The translations under genes were made by a program, and so were the position numbers. The notes beneath the pieces were generated by a model. It was not told the origin of the DNA. It did no database searches and saw only the letters and a list, made by a program, of their open reading frames with translations. A DNA stretch of 64,000 nucleotides from Hemerocallis citrina (taxonomy: Eukaryota > Streptophyta > Magnoliopsida > Asparagales > Asphodelaceae): NCBI GenBank assembly GCA_017893485.1, contig CM030365.1, positions 44,448,458-44,512,457 of the forward strand, in the 5' to 3' direction. Positions 44,383-55,466 of the stretch are shown here, piece by piece; the first letter of the stretch is position 1, and each line of letters starts with the position of its first letter.

Positions 44383-45830
44383 GTTCGGTCTTAGCCACGC
44401 AGCTCGGCAATTCATAAGGCGCCCAGCCACCGAGGCACTCTGCCGAGCTACCGAGGCACCGACCTCCACATTTGAAGAAAAATGCTGTCGAACTCTGTGG
44501 GACGTCAGATCGTCCCAAGATTCGCACCAAAGGTTGATGAGCGGCTCAGATTTAGACACGCCCACAAAACGACAAAATCACGTTTTCTCGCGATCTGAGC
44601 CGACTGCATCATGATTCATGCCCTGATGGACGCTCCAGATGTCGCCACGTGGCTCAACGACTCAGGAGGAGCCAAGCCACCGAGGCACTCTGCCGAGCTA
44701 TCGAGGCACCGTCCTCCACATTTGGAGAAAAACGATGCCGAACTCCTTGGGCCGTCTGATTGTCCTAAGATTCGTGCCAAAGGTTGATGAGCGGATCAGA
44801 TTTAGACACGCCCAAAAAATGACAAAATCACGTTTTCTCGTGATCTGAGCCGACTGTATCGTGACTCGTGCCCTGATGGACGCTCCAAATGTCGCCAAGT
44901 GCTCAACGACTCAGGAGGAGCCGAGCCACCGAGGCACTCTACCGAGCTACCGAGGCACCGACCTCCACATTTGGAGAAAAATGCTGCCGAACTCTGGGGG
45001 ACGTCATATCGTCCCAGATTCGTGCCGAAGGTTGATGAGCGGCTCAGATTTAGACACGCCCACAAAATGACAAAATCACGTTTTCTCGTGATCTGAACCA
45101 ACTGCATCGTGATTTGTGCCCTGATGGACGCTCCAGATGTCGCCACGTCGCTCAACGACTCAGGAGCAGCCGAGCCACCGAGGCACTCTGCCGAGCTACC
45201 GAGGCACCGACCTCCACATTTGGAGAAAAATGACGCCGAACTCCTTGGGCCATCTGATTGTCCCAAGATTCGTGCTAAAAGATGATGAGCGGATCAGATC
45301 ACGCCATGCCCATAAAATGACAAAATCACGTTTTCTCGTGACCTGAGCCTCTTACCTCGTGATTTGTGCCCTCATGGATGCTCCGATTCAGCCACGTAGC
45401 TCGGCGGCTCACGAAGGGCCGAGCTGCCGAGGCACTTTGCCGAGCTACCGGGGCACCGACCTCCACATTTGGAGAAAAATGCTACCAAGCTACTCAAACC
45501 GTCAGATTGTTCCAAGATTCGTGCCAAAAGATGATGAGTGGCTCAGATCACTCCACGCCCACAAAATGACAAAATCACGTTTTCTCGTGATCTGAGCCTT
45601 CTACCTCGTGATTCGCACCATGATGGACACTCCAGATTCAGCCATGTAGCTCGGCAGCTCTTTAAGCGCCAAGCTACCGAGCTACCGAGGAGCTATGACC
45701 GAGCTACCGGGGCACCAACCTCCACAAACGGAGAAAAGTGCCACCGAGCCACCCAGACCGTTCGATCGCTCAGATATTCACGCTTTTTGCTGATGAGCGG
45801 CCCAGATTGCGCCACGTCACAAATGGTATT
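44383..45830. repeat. ~249-bp tandem array between A1 antisense gene and 3' LTR
   Basis: The (G)ACCTCCACATTTG anchor recurs at ~44461, 44711, 44960, 45209, 45458 and 45717 (spacing 249-250, last 259). Units contain CCGAGGCACTCTGCCGAGC, ACGACAAAATCACG and TTTTCTCGTGATCTGAGCC. Many open frames across it are repeat artefacts. Confidence 0.93.
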
Positions 45831-46242
45831 AAAAATTAATTTTTATTTATTAAATTCAAATTATTTATTTAGAAATTGCAAAAAAATGATTAAAAATTCA
45901 GGAAAATTAATTAAAAATTCTAAAAAATAATTATAAATTGGGAGAAATATTTTTGAACCCTCGGGTAAATAATTGATGCTTAGGATAATTAATTAATGCC
46001 CCCGAACAATAAATCGCCGCTTCACAAACATAAATAACTGATCCGGAAAATAAATAAAAATTAAGAAAAGTTACCAAAAGCCTAGGAGAGCTCAAGAACA
46101 ACCTTGAGCGCACAACCAACACCGAAAATCACCATGATACCTCATATAAAGATTCGACACCCCTCATTTGGACTCCGATATAACTCCGCAAGCCATTAAA
46201 ACAATGAAATTACTCCTCAAATGCTGATCAAACTCAATCTTC
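45831..46242 (+). other. A1 3' untranslated region
   Basis: AT-rich stretch (AATTAAAAATTC phrases) then GC-balanced sequence up to the polypurine tract. The same order is found in A2 at 59770-60170. No gene seen. Confidence 0.6.
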
Positions 46243-46258
46243 GGGAGAGGGGGACTCG
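46243..46258 (+). promoter_or_regulatory. Polypurine tract of A1
   Basis: GGGAGAGGGGGACTCG abuts the 3' LTR. Confidence 0.75.
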
Positions 46259-46826
46259 TGATATGGCTAAAAATAGGGTTAAATCGGAACCGTCCAAATT
46301 GTGCACGAATCTTAATGCTCGGGGGTAAAATGGTAATTTCACCTACAAATGGGTCTAAAATGGGAACTGGGCCTTTTTCCAAAGCCGCAATAACCCATAA
46401 ACGGGTCCATCTGACTGGGCGCGGATTCCAACCAGCAAGAAGCCCAGTCCAGCTGGATAGGAGAATTACAGTTTATGATTTGCCTTAATCAACGGTCCTG
46501 ATCACTTCTATCCATTCACTGGGAAGTAGGGTTTTGATCTTATCCCGAAACTGGTTTCTAAGGCAGCTATAAATACCCCCTATCTCCCACTATTACCAGG
46601 TAATCAATCTTTTGCCAATCAAAGCTCTTTATTAATCATTCAGATTACTGACAAGAGCGTCAGAGGGTGCGTCGCCGGAATCAATCCCGGTGTTTCGCAC
46701 TTTTTGCAGGTCAACAGCGGGAGAATCTCGATCAAGCTCTAGTGAAGGTGTTCAGGTTTGACTATTCAACTTCCCTCGAATCCACAAATCTATCTGTTTG
46801 TCCCCACACCGATTTCAGCGGCAACA
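46259..46826 (+). repeat. 3' LTR of A1
   Basis: 568 bp, TGATATGGC...GGCAACA, with TATAAATA at 46568-46575; followed by target duplication TTATT. Confidence 0.95.
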
Positions 46827-46831
46827 TTATT

Positions 46832-47430
<599 letters not shown>

Positions 47431-48404
47431 TGTAACACCTTGCAAAATTGAAAATTATAATTTTGCCGTCGTGTGTTACGCACGTATATTTTGTAACTTG
47501 TTTTACCATGTATTTGATTACCGACTATTTATGCACTTCCCTTATGGATTTTTACACTATTTTAAGTCAACAAAAATATCAAATTTCAATCTCTGCATTT
47601 TACGTGCTCTTTACGTGTTTTGATGCACGTGTCTCCATCGCTACATACAATATTTTCTATGTGTTTAAATTAGTTATTTTATGTATTTTATAAAACGAAA
47701 ATTCATTTTTTCCCCTATTTTTATTAAAATGCATTTTTCGATTTTCTGCACGTATAATGCACGTGTTTTCTACGTACGTGACAATTACGTCGTGGAATAT
47801 ATAAAATTAATAAATATATTTTTCTTATGTTATATTTTATTATCTTTAATATTTTTCCATTGATAAAACCAAATTTCGCATTTTCACGTTTTACGTGCGA
47901 CGCATGTGTTTTCGGTAAACGTACTTAAGCACATTTGCTTTCAAAATAAATTTCGGAGTATGTGAAACTCCCCGTAACTTTTAAAGTATAATATATAGAG
48001 TATAAGTATATATATATATATAGATATATATTCAAAAGTAAAGTGGTTGTTTACATATGGCTTGATTTGGTAATGTATGGTTTATTGGAAGGGGCCCACA
48101 ATTTCAAATGATCAATAGACTTTGCTGTCACTTTTGGTGATGTGGCGGGATGCCAGGGGGGGCCCACCTTCATATGTGAAGGGTTGAAGTTGGTTCTCTT
48201 TCCTTTTCTTTTTCTCTCTAGTCTGTGCTAGACCGGGTTTAATAGGAGGAGAGAGAGAGGTGGGAGTTTTGGGAGTTTGGGTTTTGAAGAGTTGGAAAAA
48301 TGAAGGGTTGTAGGTTTTAGCAGTTTTGAACTTGAAGGGTTGTAAGAGTTAATTAGGAGAGTTATTAGGTGTGAAAATATGCAAAATAAACCCTCACAAA
48401 ATCC

Positions 48405-48412
48405 TATAAATA
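48405..48412 (+). promoter_or_regulatory. TATA box of solo LTR C
   Basis: CCTATAAATAGAGCTC followed by an A/G-rich leader (AAAGAAAGAAAG). Confidence 0.65.
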
Positions 48413-48817
48413 GAGCTCTACTTCTCACACATGTGCACCAAAAACATTATCAAAATCAAAAGAAAGAAAGAAAGAAAAGAAAGAAAAGAAAGAGAGTGAG
48501 AGTTCTTTTACTTTGAGGAATTGCTAGGAGGAGAAGCCATTGCTAGGAGAGAAAGTTTTGCTAGGAGCAAGGAAGTGCTTGTGGAGCTAGGGGCTAGAAG
48601 GAGTCCTTTTCTTTAGTAGTTTTCATTCTCCAATTAAGGTGGGTGTTCTCATGCTTTCTAAAGTAGAACTTGCATGCTAAATTAGTTAAAAGAGTAATAT
48701 AAGTTGAATGAGATATATGTAGAATCCATGCTAGCAAAATATACAATGATCTTGTTGAAAGTTAGTGAAAACATTATTACCATGCTAATTAAGAAGTAGA
48801 GAATTAATCATATGAAT

Positions 48818-49406
48818 TGATATGGCTAAAAATGGGGTTAAATCGGAACCGTCCAGATTGGGCACGAATCTTGAAGCTCAGGGGTGAAACGGTAATTTCA
48901 CATGCAAATGGGTCTGAAACGGGTACTGGATCTCCTTCTCACAGATCCAACACCCCACAAACGGATCCACTCCAACTGGGTATGGGTCCCAATCCAAGAC
49001 AACCCAGATCAGCAAGAGGAAAATCAGGGTCACTGATTTGACCGAATCAACGGGCCTGATTTGCTCTCACCGGGAATCAGGGGTCAGTTTCCTAAACAGA
49101 TTAGGAGGATTTTTCTCCTGACAGTTACACAGGAAATTAGGTCCCTAATCACTCCCATGGCGACTATAAATACCTCCCCCTACCACTGTGACCAGGTAAT
49201 CACTCTTTTTCCACCTTAAGCTCTTTCTTAATCACCACTGGTTAGTGACAAGAGCGTCGGAGGATGCGTCGCCGGAATCAACCCCGGTGTATCGCACTTC
49301 CTTGCAGGTAGCGGCAGGAATCAGAAGGCTTGGATCCGCTGTTCAGGTTTTTCCGCGAACTCACAAATCTCATCTGTTTACCCCCACACCAGAATCAGCG
49401 GTAACA
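48818..49406 (+). repeat. 5' LTR of A2
   Basis: 589 bp, TGATATGGC...GGTAACA; TATAAATA at 49165-49172. Confidence 0.95.
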
Positions 49407-49426
49407 GATTGGTGCCGTCTGTAGGA
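49407..49426 (+). promoter_or_regulatory. Primer-binding site of A2
   Basis: GATTGGTGCCGTCTGTAGGA directly after the LTR, one base different from A1 in the GGCGCC core. Confidence 0.7.
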
Positions 49427-49479
49427 AAACCACACGAATAGCCTCCGCCTCTTCCTCGTCGACTAGCCCTTCTCCAACC

Positions 49480-50530
49480 ATGCCTCCCAAAAAGGTCAGA
49501 TCTAGGGGGTCCAACCGCGGACCCAATCCCGCCGATCAGCCAGAGGAAGTCCCCGTCCATCCCGCTCCGCAGCCTGAACAACTTCCTCCCCCGGTCCAAC
49601 AGGGTCAGCCTCCTCTTCCGAACCAACAACCCCCAAATGGTCCTGCTGGTCAGAACCAGCGGAGGCAGAAGCAACCTCTCCACCCAGACCATATCTCAAT
49701 TCACAATGCCTCATCGGATTCAATGGCTTCCCATCACCCCGACCTCCGCAACACCGTTCTGAACCGCCAAAGGATGAGGACCTTCGCAACCGCCTAGATG
49801 AGAAGCGGTCCCGAGAGGGAGTCTCCCGCCAACATCAAGGCGAGCGATCTCCTCATCGCCGAAATGGCAGGAGGTCTCCGGACCAAAGAGGACGGGGCGT
49901 ATCTCCCGAGCGTCACAGGAGGAGGCCACGTTCCCCTGCTGATCGACATCATCCCAGGAACGATGAGGCACCTATCACTCGTGCCGAGTTCCTACAATTC
50001 CAGGAGACTGTGTTGCAGGCCCTCAACCTTCACCCTAACAACCATAATGCCCAGAGGGTTCCAACACCCCCACGGGTTCCAAGTCCTCGCCACCGATCCA
50101 GAAGTCCTCTCCCGGCTCCCAGTCGCCAGCAACACCATCATAGTCCTCGCCGATCCCAGGACTATCGACGCCGCAGTCCCCGCTCCCCTTCCTATGAAGA
50201 AGAGTCCAGGGGATCGTTTGATTACCAACGGAGGGACGATGCCCTCTACCGTCGTCTCCACGAGATGGAGAGGCGCATCGGTCGCATGGACAAAGAGGAG
50301 GAGTCGAGAGCAGGGACCGTCCGCCCTAGCAGACCCCCCTTCTCTCGGACAATCATAGAGGCTTCCATCCCGAGGGGTTTCAAACCTCCACAGTTTGAAA
50401 CGTACTCAGGGGAGTCAGACCCTGTTGATCATGTAGAAAGCTTCAAGACCTTAATGCTGATCCATCAAGCTTCCGACGCCATGCTCTGCAAGACCTTCCC
50501 CGCCACTCTCAAGGGGTCGGCACGGGAATG
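49480..50530 (+). pseudogene. A2 gag, N-terminal half only
   Basis: Starts at ATG 49480 (MPPKKVRSRGSNRG). A frameshift near 49700-49760 moves to the frame that stays open to 51101 (DEDLRNRLDE, EFLQFQETVLQAL, then the 50010 segment). The capsid part PRGFKPPQFETYSG, DPVDHVESFKTLM and LCKTFPATLKGSAREW is present. It then passes without a stop into RT: the capsid end, zinc knuckle, protease and first third of RT are deleted. Confidence 0.82.
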
Positions 50531-51060
50531 GCTCAGCTTCATGGACGCCTTCTCCGGTTATAATCAGATCCGAATGTCCCCCCCGGACATTCCGAAGACT
50601 TCCTTCATTACCGACCAGGGCCTCTACTGTTATAGATTTATGCCGTTCAGATTGAAGAACGCCAGAGCCACCTACCAGCGTCTCGTCAACAAAGTCTTCC
50701 AAAGCCAGATCGGCCGCAACATGGAAGTATACGTCGACGACATGCTCGTGAAGAGCATCAGAGGTACCGACCACGTGGCTGACCTCCAGGAGGCATTCGG
50801 CGTATTGAGAAGGCACAACATGAGACTAAATCCGAACAAATGTGCGTTCGGAGTCTCCTCAGGAAAGTTCCTCGGCTTCATGGTGAGCCAACGAGGAATC
50901 GAAGCAAATCCTAAGAAAATCAAGGCCATACTGGACATGGCCCCGCCCCGGAACGTCAAGGAAGTGCAGAAGCTTACGGGGCGCCTTGCCGCTATTGGCC
51001 GATTCCTTTCAAAGTCTGGGGAAAAGTGTCTCCCCTTTCTTCAAGGCTCTCAGGGGGGCC
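50530..51060 (+). pseudogene. A2 reverse transcriptase, N-terminally deleted and fused to gag
   Basis: Starts in the LSFMDAFSGYNQIRM block. FITDQGLYCYRFMPF and the catalytic YVDDMLVKS (~50727) follow, then NPNKCAFGVSSGKFLGFMV and LTGRLAAIGRF. The finger blocks before SFMDAFSG are absent. A 1-nt change near 51030-51040 shifts frame to the downstream segment. Confidence 0.88.
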
Positions 51061-51567
51061 AAGGGTTTCGAGTGGGGCGAGTTGCAACAGGAGTCGTTTG
51101 AACAGCTGAAAGCCTACTTGGTGAACCCTCCCCTGCTCAGCAAGCCCGTTCCGGGGGAAACCCTCTTCATCTACTTAGCTGCTTCCGAGCTGACCCTAAG
51201 TGCTGTTTTGGTGAGGGAAGAAGACCGGGTTCAGAGGCCCATCTACTATGTGAGCAAGGTGCTTAGGGACACCGAGCTCCGTTATCCGAAGATAGAAAAG
51301 ATGGCCTACGCCCTGATCATGGCGGCAAGGAAGCTCCGCCCATACTTTCAGTCCCATTCGGTTGTGGCCCTCACCGACCAACCGCTGAAGCAAATCCTCC
51401 ACAAGCTGAAAACCTCAGGTCGGCTTATGAAGTGGTCCATCGAGCTGAGCCAACACGACATCTCCTACCAGCCTCGGACTGCGATCAAAGCTCAGGCCCT
51501 CGCCGACTTCATCGTCAAGTCCACCATTCCCGAGGTCAGCCATGTCCCGAACGGACCCCCCATTTAG
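51060..51567 (+). pseudogene. A2 RNase H (first, native type)
   Basis: LFIYLAASELTLSAVLVREE, YYVSKVLRDTELRYPKIEK and VVALTDQPLKQIL. As in A1, the first catalytic Asp of the Ty3 family is missing (A-A-S). The frame ends at TAG (51565-51567), where A1 has TGG. Confidence 0.82.
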
Positions 51568-51576
51568 ACGGTTTTC

Positions 51577-52500
51577 GTGGATGGATCCTCCTGCAACGAG
51601 GGTAGCGGCGCCGGTATCATCCTGAACGGCCCTGATGACTTCGTCCTCCAGTATGCCCTCCGCATGAATTTCAAGGCCTCAAACAACGAGGCGGAGTATG
51701 AGGCACTAATCGCGGGCCTCAGACTGGCCCGAAGTGCCGGGGCGCAGTGCCTTCGAATCCATAGTGACTCTCAGCTGGTTGTGAACCAAGTCTTGGGTGA
51801 GTACGAGGCGCGAGACGAACGAATGGCGAAGTACCTCGCCAAGGTCCGAACCCTCATGAGCCTGTTTGAAGAGGCACTCATCCAACGAGTCCCTCGAGAG
51901 GAGAATTCACAGGCCGACGCCCTCTCCAAGTTGGCCTCATCCTCCCTCGAAGGTCTCGAGCAGACCGTTTTGATCGAGGTCCTCTCAAGGCCGAGCATAG
52001 AAGACGAGACCCCCGGCTCAGTGGAGTCATTGCCGGTCCTACTGCAAGATAATTGGATGAAGCCGTTAGTGGAGTTCTTAAGGGACGGACTCCTCCCCGA
52101 GGACCCCAAGGAAGCGTGCCGAGTAAGAACCAGAGCCGAGAGGTACGTCCTGATCGAGGGAATCTTGTACAAGCGCTCATTCTCACAGATTGACAGCCGG
52201 CCATACCTGAGGTGCCTTTCCCCGGAACAGGCCAACTATGCCTTACAAGAGCTCCACGAAGGCATCGGCGGGGCTCATTCAGGGTCTAGGTCTTTGGCTC
52301 GGAAAGTCCTGAATTACGGATACTTCTGGCCGACTCTCCTCCAAGATGTCGAGCGACACGTTCGGCAATGTGGCTCTTGCCAGAGACACTCCAACATTCG
52401 TTGCCCCCCCCAAGCCAACCTCGCCTACCTATCAAGTCCTATCCCCTTCGCAATGTGGGGGATGGACATACTAGGGCCTTTCCCTTCAGCTCCGGGCTAG
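51577..52500 (+). pseudogene. A2 additional RNase H (aRNH) and integrase N-terminus
   Basis: VDGSSCNEGSGAGIIL (Asp), NNEAEYEALIAGLRLA (Glu), RIHSDSQLVVNQVLGEYEA (Asp) and ENSQADALSKLAS (Asp): all four catalytic acids of an archaeal-like RNase H are present. The integrase zinc finger follows (GAHSGSRSLARKVL, CGSCQRH). It ends at TAG (52498-52500), where A1 has CAG (APGQ). Confidence 0.88.
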
Positions 52501-53319
52501 TTCAAGTTCTTGGTCGTAGCCATCGACTACTTCTCGAAGTGGATTGAGGCCGAGCCCCTCGCCACTATCACCGAGAACAAAGTGCTTCAATTCTTCTGGA
52601 AGAGCATCATCTGCAGATTCGGCGTCCCCCGTGTCCTTGTAACGGACAACGGGACTCAGTTCACTGGTGCCGCATTCCGAGCTCTGTGTGAAGACCTTGC
52701 CATCCAACAGCGCTTCTCGTCCGTCTCCCACCCTCAGTCGAATGGACAGGCGGAGAACGCTAACCTGCAGATCCTCTCTGGTATCAAGAAGAGACTGGAC
52801 AAGTGTTCTAGAGGCTTATGGGTCGACCAGCTCCCCAATGTGCTATTGAACTACCGCACCAACAAGCGTACCCCTACGGGGGAGTCCCCGTTCAACCTCA
52901 CCTATGGGTCCGAGGCGGTGATACCGCTCGAAGTCGGAATACCTTCTCCTCGTCTCGCAGCCTACAATGAGGAACAGAATGCCAGAGACCTCTGGGCCAA
53001 CATAGACCTGGTGGACGAGCTGAGAGAAAGAGCATCAATACGCCAACAGAACTACCGGAGGAGGGTCGAACTGGCGTACAACAAGAAAGTCCGACCCACC
53101 GATCTCAAGGAGGGGGACTTGGTCCTCAGAAAGCTAGCCATCTCCTTCCCCAATCAGAGGAGCAAACTAGCCCCAAACTGGGAAGGACCCTACAAGATCA
53201 CAAAAGTTGTTCGGCCCGGAGCCTATCGTCTGGAAGATCTAGAGGGCAGAGAGATTCCGAGGACCTGGAATGCCAACCACCTCCTAAAATACCAAGAAAG
53301 CGTCCCGGCGCCTCTCTGA
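52501..53319 (+). pseudogene. A2 integrase core and C-terminus
   Basis: Open from just after the TAG to TGA 53317-53319. FGVPRVLVTDNGTQFTG (second Asp), SNGQAENANLQIL (Glu), NLTYGSEAVIPLEV, and the tail LRKLAISFPN, NWEGPYKITKVVRPGAYRLE. The first Asp lies in GMDILGPFPSAPG before the stop. Without that single stop the integrase would be intact. Confidence 0.9.
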
Positions 53320-53439
53320 GTATCACGAGGTGTCGAACCATTCCTCTCCTCTAACTTGTAATTCATTTCTTAAGTTGTTATATGTAAAAACGGCTCGCCG
53401 TCAATTATCAATGAAGAATGCTCTTTCAGACTTATAAAT

Positions 53440-54050
53440 TTGCTTGCATCTCTCCGCCTTTATCTTTTGTTTTTTAATTTCAACCAATGGTTCGGAGTCC
53501 AATGTCCGGCTCGACTTTACTTCCCCAGTTCGCCCTTAGGCGAGCCAGAAGTAGATCGCCGTTTGGAACTGCTCCCACAACCGTTGAACTACACCGATGG
53601 TTCGGAGTCCAACACTCAGCTCGACTTTACTTCTCCGGCTAGCCTTTAGGCGAGCCAGAAGTAGATCGCCATTCGGAACTGCTCCCACAGCCGTTGAACT
53701 ACACCGATGGTTCGGAGTCCAATACTCGGCTCGACTTTACTTCCCCGGCTCGCCTTTAGGTGAGCCAAAAGTAGATCGCCGTTCGGAATTGCTCCCACAG
53801 CCGTTGAACTACACCGATGGTTCGGAGTCCAACACTCGGCTCGACTTTACTTCCCCAGTTCGTCCTTAGGCGAGCCAGAAGTAGATCGCCGTTCGGAACT
53901 GCTCCCACAACCGTTGAACAAATCTACCGATGGTTCGGAGTCCAACACTCGGTTCGACTTTACTTCCCCGGCTCGCCCTTAGGCGAGCCAGAAGTAGATC
54001 GCCGTTCGGAACTGCTCCCACAACCGTCGAGCAACGCTAACGCTGGTTTG
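53440..54050. repeat. 110-bp tandem array downstream of A2 pol
   Basis: TTCGGAGTCC anchors at 53491, 53601, 53711, 53821 and 53934 (spacing 110, 110, 110, 113). Units carry CTCGCCTTTAGGCGAG inverted repeats and CGGAACTGCTCCCACA, shared with A1. Confidence 0.95.
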
Positions 54051-54069
54051 GATTACATCGTTCGGATCG

Positions 54070-54310
54070 ACTACGCCTCGAGCCGAGCGGACGAGGGACC
54101 GACCCTCGTATATGGCAAAAAATCCTTCCGAGGCGAAGTCACCATTAGATCATCTCAAAATGCGTGCTAGAGTGTGATGAACGGACCTGACCATGCCACG
54201 TGTCCACAAAACGACAAGATAGTGTTTTCTTGGAACTCACGCCTCCCTTCTTGTGATCCGCACCCTGATCAAGATCCACCGTCCAGATCAGGCCACGTGG
54301 CCGCAACCTC
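54070..54310. repeat. Left copy of direct repeat flanking the A2 antisense genes
   Basis: GGACCGACCCTCGTATATGG, ATCCTTCCGAGGCGAA and CAAAACGACAAGATA recur in the same order at 58150-58370 and in later units. Confidence 0.8.
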
Positions 54311-54582
54311 GAAACAGTTACACCTCTGCCGAGGCACCGAGCTGCACCGGTATGTACCAAGCGAGAGTCGGGACCGTGGCTAAAGCGTGAGTTTCGTGGT
54401 CAAGGTGCTCGACGAAGCAAACACTCGCTTCTCGCGGTTCATTACAAGCCTACTCTAGCTAACGCGATTACAGCACTACAACAAGCAAGCCAACTCCAAT
54501 TTCATTAATATAACTTGGATAAATTTACAAAAAAGGTTACAACAAAAGACAGTTCGGAGACCCAAAAACACAATACGACCCA

Positions 54583-55297
54583 TTTAGTGCCTCCGCGGAA
54601 GGGGGACGCTCCGGTTCAGGGATACCTTGGGTCGGCGCTTCTTGACCTCGGAGCTCGTCTCTAAGCCGACGAATCGAGACGCCCCCTCGCCGCTGACCCT
54701 GACAGTCGCTCCAACCGAAGCACCACTTGAAGATACTGCTACTCCACTTTGGGCGTCGGCTGCTGTCCGACCTATGTGGGGGTTCGGCTCGCGAGTTGAT
54801 AGAACGTAATCCCTCGGTCAATCTCTTTGCGAGTACAAGAAGTACTCCGAACATTAGCCCTTACTGGCTGAGGTTTAAGCCGAGCAACTTCTTCCTCCAG
54901 TTCAACGATCCTGTCCTTCAGTGTGTCGTCCCTCACAATTACCTTAAACCGAGGAAGCTTCGCCGAACCAGGATACTCGACGTTATCAGATATGACACGG
55001 TGCAAGTGGGTCACCTCGATACTCTTGTCGACCGTTACCCTTTGCAGCTGTTCTACCCTCCCTGCAAAATCATCTCGCTCGGCCAAAGCCCGGGCCAACT
55101 CTTCCTCCTTCGCAGATAGTTCGGCCTTGACTATCCGCAGATGGTGCAATTCGGCCAACAACTCGCTGTTTCTCTTCTCTACGTTATAGAGTATTCTCCT
55201 CGTCAGATGGACCTCGCCCTCGAGGCGGTCCTCCCGGGACTGCTGAAACAACTCCGCACGGCCGAGCTGTCGCGGTGATACGAGCTTGCTCGGCAAT
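54583..55297 (-). pseudogene. A2 antisense coiled-coil exon/ORF
   Basis: Minus strand, after acceptor TTTTATTTCAG (55298-55308). The main frame holds RNSELLAELHHLRIVKAELS, then VTVDKSIEVTHLHRVI, LPRFKVIVRDDTLKDRIVEL and EEVARLKPQP, homologous to A1. A TAG (54772-54774) and a frame break precede the conserved C-terminal end (SLNRSVPLPRRH-like, stop 54585-54583). Only short stretches differ from A1 in the conserved part, suggesting past selection. Function unknown. Confidence 0.6.
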
Positions 55298-55466
55298 CTG
55301 AAATAAAAAAAAGGACAACATTGAAGAACTACATGACCGAACCAAACACTTAGACAAGTCCAAAACCAAAACAATCTTTTTCATTCATCATCAAAGCGGT
55401 GGCCAGTCCGCAAAAGGCATTACACTGTTTTAAAAAAAAACAAAAACTACAAAAATTACGAGGAGA

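Larger units (their letters stand above)
19552..46826 (+). mobile_element. A1: Tat-lineage Ty3/gypsy element, heavily nested
   Basis: LTRs 19552-20119 and 46259-46826 (568 bp each) flanked by the same TTATT (19547-19551 and 46827-46831). Subtracting the two internal insertions (B' solo LTR and B) leaves about 13 kb. Order: LTR, primer site, gag, protease, RT, RNase H, second RNase H, integrase, 116-bp tandem array, antisense genes, 249-bp tandem array, polypurine tract, LTR. The extra RNase H and antisense genes place it in the Tat group (Ogre/Retand relatives). By eye the LTRs differ at several percent of positions, so it is an old insertion. Confidence 0.93.

Noticed and set aside
44802..45266. 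Antisense and sense frames in the 249-bp array of A1
   Set aside because: Periodic copies of the unit on both strands; not a gene.
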